A stretch of 64,000 nucleotides of DNA from Roseomonas sp. Its GTDB lineage: Bacteria; Pseudomonadota; Alphaproteobacteria; Acetobacterales; Acetobacteraceae. Positions within the stretch are counted from its first letter, which is position 1. Every line of letters starts with the position of its first letter. Below are positions 35,047 through 44,330 of the stretch, in pieces. The stretch lies in contig JADCGA010000020.1 of the NCBI GenBank assembly GCA_020249265.1, positions 1 to 64,000 of the forward strand, written 5' to 3'. The position numbers and the translations under genes are program-made. The notes beneath the pieces are model-generated. The model made no database searches. It saw only the letters and a list, made by a program, of their open reading frames with translations, and was not told the DNA's origin.

Positions 35047-35506
35047 CGGGGTGAGAAGCCAGGCCGGCGGCCTTGATGCCCTCACACGCCGCGTGTTCAT
35101 CGCGGTCTGAAGCATCGCCGCTGACGCCAACCGCACCAATCACGGCGCCGGCGGCATTCAGGATCAGCACGCCGCCCGGCACGGGGACAAAGCTGCCATC
35201 AGATGCGGCAGCGACAGCCGCCTGAAAGGCAATGCGTTCCTTCAAGCGGTCACGCAGGATACGGCTGCCAACCCCCATGCCAAGCGCGGCATAGGCTTTG
35301 CCACGCGCGATTTCAGCACGCAGAATGCCTGAGCCATCTTCGCGCTTTTGCACAACAACATGCCCACCGGCATCCAGCACCACCACGGTCAGCGGCAGCA
35401 TGCCCGCCGCGCGGCCAGTCGCCAGCGTGACATCGGCAATCTTATCGGCGGTTGCCAGCGGCAAATCTACCGCGAGGTGCTTTACATAATAATCTGCGGA
35501 ATTCAT
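35009..35506 (-). CDS. GlcG/HbpS-like family protein
   Basis: A 165-residue protein of the GlcG/HbpS family, whose members include the uncharacterised GlcG of glycolate operons and the haem-binding HbpS. The family pattern is visible: VVVLDAGGHVVVQKREDGS, the helix LRAEIARGKAYAALGMG, and GGVLILNAAGAVIGAVGVSGDASDRDEHAACEG. It lacks a signal peptide. CAGGGAGA lies about 6 bases before the ATG. It is the first gene of the probable GlcG-Bug-carbamoylase transcript. Role unknown. Confidence 0.85.
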   Translation of the reverse strand: MNSADYYVKHLAVDLPLATADKIADVTLATGRAAGMLPLTVVVLDAGGHVVVQKREDGSGILRAEIARGKAYAALGMGVGSRILRDRLKERIAFQAAVAAASDGSFVPVPGGVLILNAAGAVIGAVGVSGDASDRDEHAACEGIKAAGLASHPDAAVENWRDAAL

Positions 35507-35573
35507 CGCGTTTCTCCCTGCGAAAATGGAAGGCCCTCCATGGGCCAAGCGCCACCCTGCGACAAGGCTCGGG

Positions 35574-35867
35574 TCAGAAAAACAAATCCTTGAAATCCTG
35601 ACGCGTGCCGCCAAAGAGCCGCCAGGTGGCGATGGCGCCAATGCAAAGCCCAACCCCGGCGGCAATCGCCGGCACGGGATCAGGCAACCCGCCCGCCCCC
35701 GTGGCAGCGGCATTCAACATCCCCAGCATAATGCCAACTGAACCCGCAATCATCGCCTGTATCAGGCCGGGTTTCCGCCGAGGCGGCGGCGCCGCGGGTT
35801 TGGAAGGCCGTGGAGGCCGCTTGATCCAATGCCCTTCCGGGCGCGGCTTTTCCTTATTCCCCGACAT
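35574..35867 (-). CDS. Small membrane protein of unknown function
   Basis: A 97-residue protein with a Pro/Lys/Arg-rich N-terminal tail (about 1-33) and two hydrophobic segments (LIQAMIAGSVGIMLGMLNAAA and AIAAGVGLCIGAIATWRLF). The start overlaps the end of the hydantoinase-like gene by 14 bases, so it is co-transcribed with it. I do not recognise a family. It could be a membrane anchor or simply a small inner-membrane protein. Confidence 0.6.
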   Translation of the reverse strand: MSGNKEKPRPEGHWIKRPPRPSKPAAPPPRRKPGLIQAMIAGSVGIMLGMLNAAATGAGGLPDPVPAIAAGVGLCIGAIATWRLFGGTRQDFKDLFF

Positions 35868-37242
35868 AGGTTTCCCTGTGCTGACGCGGCACGAAGCGCC
35901 CGGCGCCGGGCTTGGCCAGCACTTGCTTGCCATCCCAAATCTGCTTGCCCCGCAGCCAGGTGGCGGCGACACGGCCCTTCACCTTCATGCCATCATAGGG
36001 CGACCATTTGGCATCTTCCTGGTCCTGGATATCGCGCGCATCAAAGGTGAAATCGCCTTCTTCCACCACCAGCAAATCGGCATCCGAACCCACGCGCAAA
36101 GCGCCCTTTTTCGGATAAAGCCCATGGAAGCGCGCGGGGCGTTCGGCGCAGTAAAGCGCCATCAGGCTTGGCGAAAGCCCGCGCTGCTTCAATAGCGAGA
36201 ACATCACCGGCGCGAAGCTTTGCATCCCCGTCAGCCCCGCGCCCACGGTGAAGATATCGCCCGTATAGGTCTTGCGGTCGCGCGGCCAAGGCGCGTGATC
36301 GGTGGAGACATAAGCGATCTGCCCCTTCGCAAAGGCACCCCACATGCGTTCCACCTCATCCGCCGTGCGGAAGGGCGGGTTGCATTTGCCGAAGCCTTCA
36401 AGCCGGATGATGTCTTCTTCCGTCATGCACAGATATTGCAGGCAGGCTTCACCGGATGCCTTGCCGCCCATGCGGCGGAAAACTTCCGCGATTTCAAAGC
36501 CGCGCGCGAGCGATGAATGGGCGATATGCACATGCGCGCCGGTTTCAAGCCCGATTTCGAAAATCTCCAGATCCGCCATGGTCTCACACAGCGGCGGGCG
36601 CGTGCGGCAATGCCAGATGGGGGAGGTATTGCCGGCGGCCTTGGCTTCTTCCGTCAGGCGCACCACGATCTCCTGATCCTCATTATGCACGGCGACCATC
36701 AGCCCGGTTTTGGCAATCTCGCGGAAGGCGGCGACCATGGTTGGGTGGTCAATGCGCGGGAAGCGCACCGGGTCATATTCATAAGTGGAAAGCTTGAAGG
36801 AACAGGCGCCTGCTTCCGCGAGCCCCGCAATGGCATCCACGCCGCCCGATTTCAGGATGGTGCCGTAAAGCGCCATATCCACATGGGACAGGCGGTTCAC
36901 GTAATCCACTTTTTCCTTGAAAATACCGGCATCCGTCACCGGGCGCGGCACGTCATAGGGCATGTCAACGCAGGTGGTCACACCGCCCGCAGCAGCGGAT
37001 TTCGAGGCACCCTCAATCCCCGGCCAGCCGCGTGAGGATGAGGTATGCATATGCCCATCTACCAAGCCCGGCATAACATAGCGTGCGCCGTAATCCTCAA
37101 CCGAGGTCGCAACCGGTGATGGCCCTTCACCAATGCCGGCGATGATGTCGCCGCGCGTCGCGATCCAGCCATTGGCCAGAATGCGGTCGGGCAGCACAAG
37201 CGTGCCGCGAATGACGCGATCAAAAGGGGTGGTGGCGGGCAT
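35854..37242 (-). CDS. Hydantoinase/allantoinase/dihydroorotase-type cyclic amidohydrolase
   Basis: A 462-residue amidohydrolase that hydrolytically opens a cyclic amide or imide ring. The binuclear metal site is visible: His64 and His66 in VDGHMHTS, Lys150 (the carbamylated lysine) in CSFKLSTYE, His186 in VHNED, His242 in HIAHSS, and Asp315 in STDHAPW. Subfamily is uncertain: it does not match E. coli dihydroorotase closely and is nearer to AllB or hydantoinase. Its position upstream of the GlcG-Bug-carbamoylase genes supports a hydantoinase-like role that feeds carbamoyl amino acids to the carbamoylases. Confidence 0.85.
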   Translation of the reverse strand: MPATTPFDRVIRGTLVLPDRILANGWIATRGDIIAGIGEGPSPVATSVEDYGARYVMPGLVDGHMHTSSSRGWPGIEGASKSAAAGGVTTCVDMPYDVPRPVTDAGIFKEKVDYVNRLSHVDMALYGTILKSGGVDAIAGLAEAGACSFKLSTYEYDPVRFPRIDHPTMVAAFREIAKTGLMVAVHNEDQEIVVRLTEEAKAAGNTSPIWHCRTRPPLCETMADLEIFEIGLETGAHVHIAHSSLARGFEIAEVFRRMGGKASGEACLQYLCMTEEDIIRLEGFGKCNPPFRTADEVERMWGAFAKGQIAYVSTDHAPWPRDRKTYTGDIFTVGAGLTGMQSFAPVMFSLLKQRGLSPSLMALYCAERPARFHGLYPKKGALRVGSDADLLVVEEGDFTFDARDIQDQEDAKWSPYDGMKVKGRVAATWLRGKQIWDGKQVLAKPGAGRFVPRQHRETYVGE

Positions 37243-37280
37243 GGGATACTCCTGCGGCTACGCAAAGACAGCCTCGCAAC

Positions 37281-38207
37281 CTAAAGCAGCCCGGCGCCGC
37301 GGGCCAGGGCCGATGGCCCGAATTGCGCGTCCGCGATCTCAAGTGCGAGGCTTGTCGCCTCATTCTCCCGCTCCGCATTCCAGGCGAGCGCCACGCCAAC
37401 GCCGCGAATGGGCCCGGCCAGGATGCGAAAAGCGACGCCTGGCGGGTTGAGTCGCGCCATGCCTTCCGAAACCAAAGCCACACCAAGCCCCGCCGCCACA
37501 AAACCAAGCTGTGCCATGGCCGAACCCACTTCGCGCACGACGCGCGGCGTAAAGCCTGCCGCATGGCAGGCGGCTGTCATCGCATCCGAATAGGCCGGGC
37601 TGATCGCGCGCGGCAGCATCAGCATCGGCGCTTCCGCGAGTGCCGCCAGCGGTAAGGGATCAGGCCCGGCCAAAATCGGATGCCCTTCCGGCAAAGCGGC
37701 GGCGAGCCTGTCTTCCCCCAGCGGCCGCAGCTTGATCGGCGCGCGATCACGATCGGCGCGGAGCAGCGCCAGATCAACCTCGCCACGGCGGAGCGCTTCC
37801 AAAGCCTCGGCCGTGTCCATCTCCCGCACACCAATCGCGGCTTCCGGGCGTGCGGCCTGCATGGCGCGCACGAGGGGGGGCAAATAGTCAAACAGCGCCG
37901 AGGTAACGCAGGCGATGGAAACTGGCGCGTGATGGCCCATGCGCAATTCGCGCGCCAGGCTTTCCAGGTCCGCCGCATTGCCGGCGACACGCCGCGCCAG
38001 TGGCAGCAGCGCCTCACCCTTCCGCGTTGGGCGCGCGCCCTTGCCGCTGCGTTCCAGCAACTTCACGCCAAGTTCCTTTTCCAGCAACTGGATTTGCGCG
38101 GTCAGCGGCGGTTGCGAAATGCCAAGCCGCGCGGCGGCGCGACCAAAATGACCTTCTTCGGCCACGGCCAGAAAATGCCCCAGGCGGCGGATCAGGCGAA
38201 AATCCAT
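37281..38207 (-). CDS. LysR-type transcriptional regulator
   Basis: 308 residues. The N-terminal winged helix ([50 protein letters not shown]) is typical LysR, followed by a substrate-binding domain with [21 protein letters not shown] and [11 protein letters not shown]. It is divergent from prpD with 136 bases between starts, the classic layout in which the regulator controls both itself and the divergent operon. It may instead regulate the hydantoinase-like gene, which is 38 bases downstream on the same strand. Coinducer unknown. Confidence 0.9.
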   Translation of the reverse strand: MDFRLIRRLGHFLAVAEEGHFGRAAARLGISQPPLTAQIQLLEKELGVKLLERSGKGARPTRKGEALLPLARRVAGNAADLESLARELRMGHHAPVSIACVTSALFDYLPPLVRAMQAARPEAAIGVREMDTAEALEALRRGEVDLALLRADRDRAPIKLRPLGEDRLAAALPEGHPILAGPDPLPLAALAEAPMLMLPRAISPAYSDAMTAACHAAGFTPRVVREVGSAMAQLGFVAAGLGVALVSEGMARLNPPGVAFRILAGPIRGVGVALAWNAERENEATSLALEIADAQFGPSALARGAGLL

Positions 38208-38223
38208 CTGTCTTCCAATGTGG

Positions 38224-38239
38224 TTCCGCCCATACGGAA
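38224..38239. promoter_or_regulatory. Candidate LysR operator
   Basis: An interrupted palindrome TTCCG-N6-CGGAA lies 16 bases before the LysR start codon in the divergent LysR-prpD region. Its position fits an autoregulatory LysR site, but the sequence lacks the strict T-N11-A spacing and there is no second copy to compare. Confidence 0.45.
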
Positions 38240-38343
38240 AACCTATCAGCGCGCCACGTCAATTGGATTGGACGATGGCGCGCGATGGGCGCACAAGATC
38301 ACCCCATCAGGCAAGCCGCCAGCAACAAAGGGAGAAGCCCCAG

Positions 38344-39870
38344 ATGAAACTCAACGCCGTAAAGGTTCACCCATCCAAGGCGCTATTGAAGCGCGAAGAC
38401 CAACTGGCCTGGAAAATGGCCGGAGTCGCCGTGGACAAGGTCGCGGTGGAAAAGCCGGTGCAGGAGATGATCATCAACCGTATCATCGACAACGCATCAG
38501 TCGCCATCGCCGCCATTAATCGCCGCCCTGTGGTCTCCGCACGCGGTATGGCGCTCGGCCATGCGAAGAAGGCGGGTGGCGCGCAGGTATTCGGCGTGAA
38601 ATCCGCCACCACGGTTTCGCCGGAATGGGCTGCCTGGGCCAATGGCACCGCCGTGCGCGAATTGGACATGCACGACACTTTCCTCGCCGCTGACTATTCC
38701 CACCCTGGCGACAATATCCCGCCGATCCTGGCGGTGGCGCAGGCCATGGGGAAATCCGGGCGCGATCTGATCCGCGGCCTGGCCACCGGATACGAACTGC
38801 ATATTGATCTGGTGCGCGCGATTTGCCTGCATGAACATAAGGTGGATCACATCGCCCATCTCTGCCCCGCCGCCGCGGCGGGCATTGGCACGCTGCTCGG
38901 CCTGAAGCAGGAAGTGGTGTTCCAATCCATCCAGCAGGCTTTGCATACCTCCATCTCCTTCCGCCAATCGCGCAAGGGCGAGATTTCATCCTGGAAGGCT
39001 TATGCGCCCGCCCATGCCGGCAAGCTCGCGGTGGAAGCGGTGGATCGCTGCATGCGGGGCGAAGGCGCGCCTTCGCCGATTTATGAAGGTGAAGACAGCG
39101 TGATTGCCTGGGTGCTTTCCGGGCGTTCCAACCGGAAGGATGTCTACGGCCCGGTTTATTATGAGGTGCCGCTGCCGGAAGCGGGCGAACCCAAGCGGTC
39201 CATCCTTGATTCCTACACCAAGGAACACTCCGCCGAATACCAATCCCAGGCGCTGATTGACCTGGCCTTCCGCATGCGCGAACAGATCGCGGATATGGAC
39301 GCGATTGAGAAAATCATCATCCATACCAGCCACCACACCCATTACGTGATCGGCACCGGGGCGAATGACCCGCAGAAGATGGACCCGAAGGCGAGCCGCG
39401 AGACGCTGGACCACTCCATCATGTATATCTTCGCCGTCGCGCTGCAGGATGGGCGCTGGCACCATGTGGATAGCTACGCGCCGAAGCGGGCGGGTCGGGC
39501 TGATACCGTGCGCCTTTGGCACAAGGTCGAAACACGCGAAGATGCGGAATGGACCCGCAAATACCATTCCCGCGACCCCAATGAGCTTTCCTTCGGCGGG
39601 CGCGTGGAAATCCTGTTCAAGGATGGCTCGAAGCTGGTGGATGAGCTTGGCGTCGCCAATGCCCACCCGAATGGCGCCAGGCCCTTTGGACGGGCGGATT
39701 ACATCCGCAAGTTCCAGACCATCACGGATGGCATCATCTCAACCCGAGAGTCCAACCGCTTCCTGGAAGTGGTGCAGGATCTGACGAAGCTGAAGGCGGG
39801 TGAACTCAGCGCGCTGAATGTGGCGCTGCCCGCGGGCGGCCTGCTGGACAGCAAGCCCGGTATCTTCTGA
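38344..39870 (+). CDS. prpD: MmgE/PrpD family protein (2-methylcitrate dehydratase)
   Basis: 508 residues. Dehydrates 2-methylcitrate to 2-methyl-cis-aconitate in the propionate-degrading methylcitrate cycle. The long frame begins upstream, but ATG 38344 with GGGAG about 11 bases before gives [16 protein letters not shown], the family start. Landmarks: [67 protein letters not shown] and [21 protein letters not shown]. The citrate synthase homologue follows, which supports PrpD over other MmgE/PrpD functions. Confidence 0.88.
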   Translation: MKLNAVKVHPSKALLKREDQLAWKMAGVAVDKVAVEKPVQEMIINRIIDNASVAIAAINRRPVVSARGMALGHAKKAGGAQVFGVKSATTVSPEWAAWANGTAVRELDMHDTFLAADYSHPGDNIPPILAVAQAMGKSGRDLIRGLATGYELHIDLVRAICLHEHKVDHIAHLCPAAAAGIGTLLGLKQEVVFQSIQQALHTSISFRQSRKGEISSWKAYAPAHAGKLAVEAVDRCMRGEGAPSPIYEGEDSVIAWVLSGRSNRKDVYGPVYYEVPLPEAGEPKRSILDSYTKEHSAEYQSQALIDLAFRMREQIADMDAIEKIIIHTSHHTHYVIGTGANDPQKMDPKASRETLDHSIMYIFAVALQDGRWHHVDSYAPKRAGRADTVRLWHKVETREDAEWTRKYHSRDPNELSFGGRVEILFKDGSKLVDELGVANAHPNGARPFGRADYIRKFQTITDGIISTRESNRFLEVVQDLTKLKAGELSALNVALPAGGLLDSKPGIF

Positions 39871-39890
39871 ACTGGTGATTGAGGAAGGCA

Positions 39891-39915
39891 GGGTCAGCGC
39901 CACAGGCGCTGACCC
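39891..39915. promoter_or_regulatory. Intercistronic perfect hairpin between prpD and prpC
   Basis: GGGTCAGCGCC (39891-39901), loop ACA, and the exact complement (39905-39915) form an 11-bp perfect stem. No T-run follows, so it is not a classic terminator. It probably stabilises the upstream mRNA or reduces prpC expression relative to prpD. It ends 28 bases before the prpC start. Confidence 0.65.
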
Positions 39916-39943
39916 GAAGCCATAAAGCAAGGGAAGAAACCCG

Positions 39944-41080
39944 ATGAACGAAACCACGAAACCCGAAATCTATAAGGGCCTGGTCGGCGTCTATGCCGAT
40001 GTCTCCGCCGTCTCCAAGGTGATGCCGGAGACGAATAGCCTGACCTATCGCGGCTATGCGGTGCAGGATTTGGCCGAAAATTGCAGCTTTGAGGAAGTGG
40101 CCTATCTGCTTTGGGAAGGCGAATTGCCCAATGCCAAGCAGCTTGCCGCCTTCAAGGCGGAAACCGCTGCCGAGCGTGAGATCAGCCCCGCGCTGCATCG
40201 CGTGATCCGCGAATTCCCCAAGGATGCGCACCCGATGGATGCCATCCGCACGGCAGTTTCCTTCATGGGCATGGAAGACCCTGAAGCGGGCGATGTCTCA
40301 CTGCCCGCGCAGTATCGCAAGGCCAAGCGGCTTTTCGCCAAGATCCCAACGGCGATTGCGGCGGCCTATCGTGCTTCCCGCGGCTTGCCGGTGGTGGCGC
40401 CGAACCCCGCGCATAGCTTCGCCGAGAATGTCTTCAACCTGATCCTGGGCAAGGTGCCGCAGCCGGAAGTGCTGAAGGCCTTTGATGTTTCCATGATCCT
40501 GTATGCGGAACACACCTTCAACGCTTCCACCTATACGGCGCGGCTGGTGACCTCCTCAGGCGCTGATATGCATGGCGCGATCACGGCGGGCATCGCCTCG
40601 CTCAAGGGGCCTTTGCATGGCGGCGCCAATGAGGCGGTGATGCATACGCTGAAGGAAATTGGCGACCCGAAGCTTGCGAAGGAATGGATTCAAAGCCGCT
40701 TCGACCATAAGGCGCTGGTGATGGGCTTTGGCCATCGCGTCTATAAAACAGGCGATAGCCGCGTGCCCACCATGCGCAAATATGCCGAAAAAATGGCCGA
40801 AGTTGTGGGCGATAAGACCTGGATGGAGATCAGCCGCATCCTGGCCGGTGAGATGCTGGAGAAGAAGAACATCCACCCGAACCTCGATTTCCCGGCAGGC
40901 CCTGCCTATTACCTGATGGGTTTTGAGATCCCTCTCTTCACGCCGATCTTTGTCGCGTCCCGCATCACGGGCTGGTCGGCGCATGTGATTGAACAGGGCG
41001 CGGATAATCGGCTGATCCGTCCGCTATCCTGGTACACGGGGCCGGAACAGCGCCCAGTGCCGCCGCTCTCAGCGCGTTAA
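39944..41080 (+). CDS. prpC: 2-methylcitrate synthase / citrate synthase family
   Basis: 378 residues. Condenses propionyl-CoA with oxaloacetate to 2-methylcitrate. It has LVGVYADVSAVSKVMPETNSLTYRGYAVQDLAE at the N-terminus (short, as in PrpC-type synthases), the catalytic His in AEHTFNASTY, His in FGHRVYKTGDSR and Asp in NLDFPAGPAYYLMG. Length and start fit the short PrpC group rather than housekeeping GltA. GGGAAG precedes the ATG. prpB, for the lyase that completes the cycle, is not in the window. Confidence 0.9.
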   Translation: MNETTKPEIYKGLVGVYADVSAVSKVMPETNSLTYRGYAVQDLAENCSFEEVAYLLWEGELPNAKQLAAFKAETAAEREISPALHRVIREFPKDAHPMDAIRTAVSFMGMEDPEAGDVSLPAQYRKAKRLFAKIPTAIAAAYRASRGLPVVAPNPAHSFAENVFNLILGKVPQPEVLKAFDVSMILYAEHTFNASTYTARLVTSSGADMHGAITAGIASLKGPLHGGANEAVMHTLKEIGDPKLAKEWIQSRFDHKALVMGFGHRVYKTGDSRVPTMRKYAEKMAEVVGDKTWMEISRILAGEMLEKKNIHPNLDFPAGPAYYLMGFEIPLFTPIFVASRITGWSAHVIEQGADNRLIRPLSWYTGPEQRPVPPLSAR

Positions 41081-41702
41081 TTTGCTGATGCCTTCATCAT
41101 TTTTTCAGAGATGGTGAAGGCGCATCGCGGGCGATAAAACCGCGACATCCATGTCACACTGCGCGCATCGTGATGCGATGCGTGCATTTTTTTTTGCGAG
41201 ATGTGACGGATTTTGTTGACACGACTCATGGTGATGAAGATAGCGTGCCTTGCGCGCGATTCTATTGCGCGATTCGCACTGCCCAATCGCTGCGAAACAT
41301 CGCTCCTAAATCCAGGTGCATCACCTGAATAAAGACGCGATGAAGCGGGAAGGCGCTGCAATCGGCAAGGCAGAATTGCCGCAGCAGGGAAGGACGGTCC
41401 ATGGACCGCAGACTCGGGGAACGCTTCGCCATACGCGATCAGGGTTCCGCACCACCCCAAACCGCCGCAACGGCGTGTGTAAGGGGCGGGAGAGAGGCCA
41501 GGGGGAATACGCCGCGCCGGCATGCCGCGCGCCGAGCCCCTATTGGCGGCTGCGCTTCGCGGAGACTTTTCGTCCTGTCGGTCCGCGCATCGGGATCCGC
41601 GCGTCGCCGCCATTATCGTTCTTGCCTGCTGTACCCCGGGTTGGAATTGGGCATTGGTCGCGCACAGCGTGACTCTGCCATGACCGCCCTCAACAGGAAC
41701 AC
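41081..41702. other. Long intergenic region with candidate promoter for the H1-like gene
   Basis: 622 bases with no gene I can support. A TTGACA near 41216 with a 17-base spacer to GATAGC is a candidate promoter toward the H1-like gene, which would give a leader of about 450 bases. A short palindrome CAGGTG-CAT-CACCTG lies at 41313-41327. The overlapping frames on both strands show no family resemblance. Confidence 0.4.
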
Positions 41703-42224
41703 ATGGAGATTCATCCTCTGATGACTGATATCATCGAGACTACCGAAACCGAAGAAACCCCGCGCGCCCAGGCGATGGCCATGGCTGCGGCTAAGAAGAA
41801 GGCGCCTGCGAAGCGTAAGCCTGCTGCGAAGAAGCCGGCTGCGAAGAAGGCCGCTGCCAAGAAGAAGCCAGCTGCGAAGAAGGCTGCCGCCAAGAAGAAG
41901 CCGGCTGCGAAGAAGGCTGCTGCCAAGAAGCCTGCCGCGAAGAAGGCCGCTGCCAAGAAGCCGGCTGCGAAGAAGGCTGCTGCCAAGAAGCCTGCCGTGA
42001 AGAAGGCTGCTGCCAAGAAGCCTGCTGCGAAGAAGGTTGCCGCCAAGAAGAAGCCGGCTGCGAAGAAGGCTGCTGCCAAGAAGCCTGCCGCGAAGAAGGC
42101 TGCTGCGAAGAAGCCGGCTGCGAAGAAGGCCGCTGCGAAGAAGCCTGCCGCGAAGAAGGCTGCTCCGCGTCGCCGTAAGGTCGCTGCTCCTGCTCCGGCG
42201 CCCACCGAAACCCCGGCGAGCTAA
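41703..42224 (+). CDS. Histone H1-like Lys/Ala-rich DNA-binding protein
   Basis: 173 residues. After an acidic N-terminus of about 23 residues ([11 protein letters not shown]) almost the whole chain consists of [14 protein letters not shown]-type units, ending in [14 protein letters not shown]. Such proteins resemble the C-terminal tail of eukaryotic H1 and bacterial H1 homologues (AlgP, Hc1/BpH1). They bind DNA or RNA electrostatically and modulate nucleoid structure. Lysine is encoded almost only by AAG. AGGA before the first ATG supports it over ATG 41721. The copy number of such repeats often varies between strains. Confidence 0.88.
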   Translation: MEIHPLMTDIIETTETEETPRAQAMAMAAAKKKAPAKRKPAAKKPAAKKAAAKKKPAAKKAAAKKKPAAKKAAAKKPAAKKAAAKKPAAKKAAAKKPAVKKAAAKKPAAKKVAAKKKPAAKKAAAKKPAAKKAAAKKPAAKKAAAKKPAAKKAAPRRRKVAAPAPAPTETPAS

Positions 42225-42247
42225 TTAGCTACCGGATCCCGGCACTG

Positions 42248-42287
42248 GGGCGTCGCATGCCAAGCATGCGGCGCCCTAAGTGTTTTT
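42248..42287 (+). terminator. Rho-independent terminator after the H1-like gene
   Basis: A 13-bp stem (42248-42260 with 42264-42276, one G-T wobble) with loop CAA, followed after six bases by TTTTT at 42283-42287. It lies 23 bases after the stop codon and just before the GNAT gene. Confidence 0.85.
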
Positions 42288-42299
42288 GGTGCCTGCATC

Positions 42300-42767
42300 A
42301 TGACCTTTGAGACGCGCCTGCTGCCGGCGCATGACCATCATCTGCTTTTGCCATTGCTCAATGCCTATGGCGCGGAGATGGCGCCGCATCTTGCCGGTGC
42401 TGCGCCCGCGACCGCGCCCGAAATGCTGCGCCTGATTGCCAATGACCCGCGCGCAGAAATCCTGGGCGCCTTCCGCGGTGATGAGGCGCTGGGTTTTGCG
42501 CATTTCTTCGACTTGCCAGAAATTGTCTTCGCGCGGCGCTGCGGCGCGCTGGATGATCTTTTCGTGTGCCCGTCCGCACGCCGTCAGGGCGTGGCGCAAT
42601 GCTTGATTGAAGGTCTTGCGGCGCTTGGCCAGACACGCGGCTGGTCGCATCTGCGCTGGATAGTGCCGGAGACAGACCAGGCCGCCATTGCGCTTTATGA
42701 GCCTATTGCCGAGCGCGCGCCTTGGCGTTCCTATGTGCTGCGATTGGCTCCCGACGTATCGATTTAA
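42300..42767 (+). CDS. GNAT-family N-acetyltransferase
   Basis: A 155-residue acetyl-CoA-dependent acetyltransferase. It has the GNAT fold order: LGAFRGDEALGFAHFFD (beta 2-3), LDDLFVCPSARRQGVAQCLIEGLAALGQ with the Arg-x-x-Gly acetyl-CoA loop, and a C-terminal IVPETDQAAIALYEPIAER. Substrate unknown. It follows the terminator of the H1-like gene, so it has its own promoter. Its end overlaps the stop of comM by 4 bases, convergent. Confidence 0.85.
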   Translation: MTFETRLLPAHDHHLLLPLLNAYGAEMAPHLAGAAPATAPEMLRLIANDPRAEILGAFRGDEALGFAHFFDLPEIVFARRCGALDDLFVCPSARRQGVAQCLIEGLAALGQTRGWSHLRWIVPETDQAAIALYEPIAERAPWRSYVLRLAPDVSI

Positions 42768-44281
42768 GCAGCAACCCGCCCCGGCATGCGATGGCGAAAG
42801 GCCAGCGCTTCGGCGATATGCGCGCGCCGGATCATGGTGCTGCCGGCCAGATCAGCGATGGTGCGCGCCACACGCATGCTTCGCACCTGTCCGCGAGAGG
42901 AAAGCCCAAGCCTGGTTGCAGCCACTTCAAGCAGCGTCGCGGCCTCTGCTTCCAGCCCAAGCTGTAATTGGGCAAGGCTTGCTTCCGCATTATTCGGCGG
43001 ACCATCGGCGCCATAACGCGCGCGTTGCGCGGCACGTGCTGCCTTGACGCGCGCGGCCACGGCGGCGCTGGCTTCACCGGCTGGGGCGCGGGCCAGTTCG
43101 GCGGGCGCAATCGGCATGACTTCAATGGTGATATCCATCCGGTCCAGCAGCGGGCCGGAAAGGCGCATCTGATAATCCTCTCCACAGCGCGGCGCACGGC
43201 CACATTCGCGCCCCGGTTGCCCTAGATAGCCGCAGCGGCAAGGGTTCATCGCCGCAATGCACTGAAACCGCGCAGGATAGGTCACATGCGAATGCACGCG
43301 GCTGATGGTGGTGCGCCCGGTCTCCATGGGCTGACGCAGGGCTTCCAAAGCGGTGCGTGGAAACTCCGGCCATTCATCCAGGAACAACACGCCGCGATGC
43401 GCCAGGCTGATTTCACCCGGCTTGGCGCGGGAACCTCCGCCCACCAGTGCGGGCATGGAAGCGGAATGATGCGGTTCCCGAAATGGTGGGCGCGTGACCA
43501 ACCGCCCGCCTTGCAACAGCCCGGCGATGGAATGCACCAGGCTGACTTCCAAAGCCTCGGCCGGCGAAAGATCAGGCAGCAGCGCGGATAGCCGTGCCGC
43601 CAGCATGGATTTGCCGCCACCAGGCGGGCCGATCATCAGCAAATTATGCCCGCCCGCCGCAGCGATTTCCAAGGCGCGCTTCGCGGTTTCCTGCCCCTTC
43701 ACATCGGAAAGGCAGGGGCCTGAGGGCGGCGCGGCGTCCAGCCTTGGCGCCTCAGGCGCGCTCAATACCTGCACGCCTTTGAAGTGATTGAGCAGCGCTG
43801 GAAGATCAGGCGCGGCCAGCACTTCAATCTGCCCCGCCCAGGCCGCTTCACCGCCCTGCGCTGCGGGGCAGATCAACCCCAATTCGCGCGCCGAAGCGCC
43901 AAGTGCGGCCGGCAGCACGCCCGCCACGGGCATGATGGCGCCATCCAGCGACAATTCGCCGAGCGCAGCGAAACCCGCCAATTCATCGCGTGGCAGCACA
44001 TCCATCGCCGCGAGGACGGCGAGTGCAATCGGCAGATCGAAATGGCTGCCTTCCTTGGTGATATCGGCGGGTGCGAGGTTCACCAGCACGCGCTTCGGCG
44101 GTAGCGACAGCCCCAGGCCGAGCAAGGCCGCGCGCACCCTTTCCCGGCTTTCCGCAACCGCCTTATCCGGCAGGCCCACCACCAGAAAGGCCGGCAGGCC
44201 AGGGGCGATTTGCACCTGCACCTCCACAGCCTGGGCTTCGATTCCAGCGAAGGCGAAGGTGGCGATGCGGGCGATGGTCAT
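42764..44281 (-). CDS. comM: ComM/YifB family Mg-chelatase-like AAA+ ATPase
   Basis: 505 residues. ComM is a hexameric helicase promoting branch migration of donor DNA in natural transformation. The N-terminal Lon-like domain has IEAQAVEVQVQIAPGLPAFLVVGLPDKAVAESRERVR. The AAA+ module has Walker A GPPGGGKS at 218-225, LFLDEWPEF as Walker B, and EPHHSAS. The Cys-rich insert NPCRCGYLGQPGRECGRAP is typical of this family, and the C-terminal domain follows. Many bacteria without known competence also carry it. Confidence 0.92.
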   Translation of the reverse strand: MTIARIATFAFAGIEAQAVEVQVQIAPGLPAFLVVGLPDKAVAESRERVRAALLGLGLSLPPKRVLVNLAPADITKEGSHFDLPIALAVLAAMDVLPRDELAGFAALGELSLDGAIMPVAGVLPAALGASARELGLICPAAQGGEAAWAGQIEVLAAPDLPALLNHFKGVQVLSAPEAPRLDAAPPSGPCLSDVKGQETAKRALEIAAAGGHNLLMIGPPGGGKSMLAARLSALLPDLSPAEALEVSLVHSIAGLLQGGRLVTRPPFREPHHSASMPALVGGGSRAKPGEISLAHRGVLFLDEWPEFPRTALEALRQPMETGRTTISRVHSHVTYPARFQCIAAMNPCRCGYLGQPGRECGRAPRCGEDYQMRLSGPLLDRMDITIEVMPIAPAELARAPAGEASAAVAARVKAARAAQRARYGADGPPNNAEASLAQLQLGLEAEAATLLEVAATRLGLSSRGQVRSMRVARTIADLAGSTMIRRAHIAEALAFRHRMPGRVAA

Positions 44282-44330
44282 GGCGGCATGAGTGGCGCAT
44301 TACCATCCAAAATGCAACCATAAGTTATCT

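Noticed and set aside
41760-42180. Tandem repeat region as a CRISPR-like or non-coding array
   Set aside because: The repeats are in frame codons for Lys, Ala and Pro and there are no spacers. It is the H1-like coding sequence.
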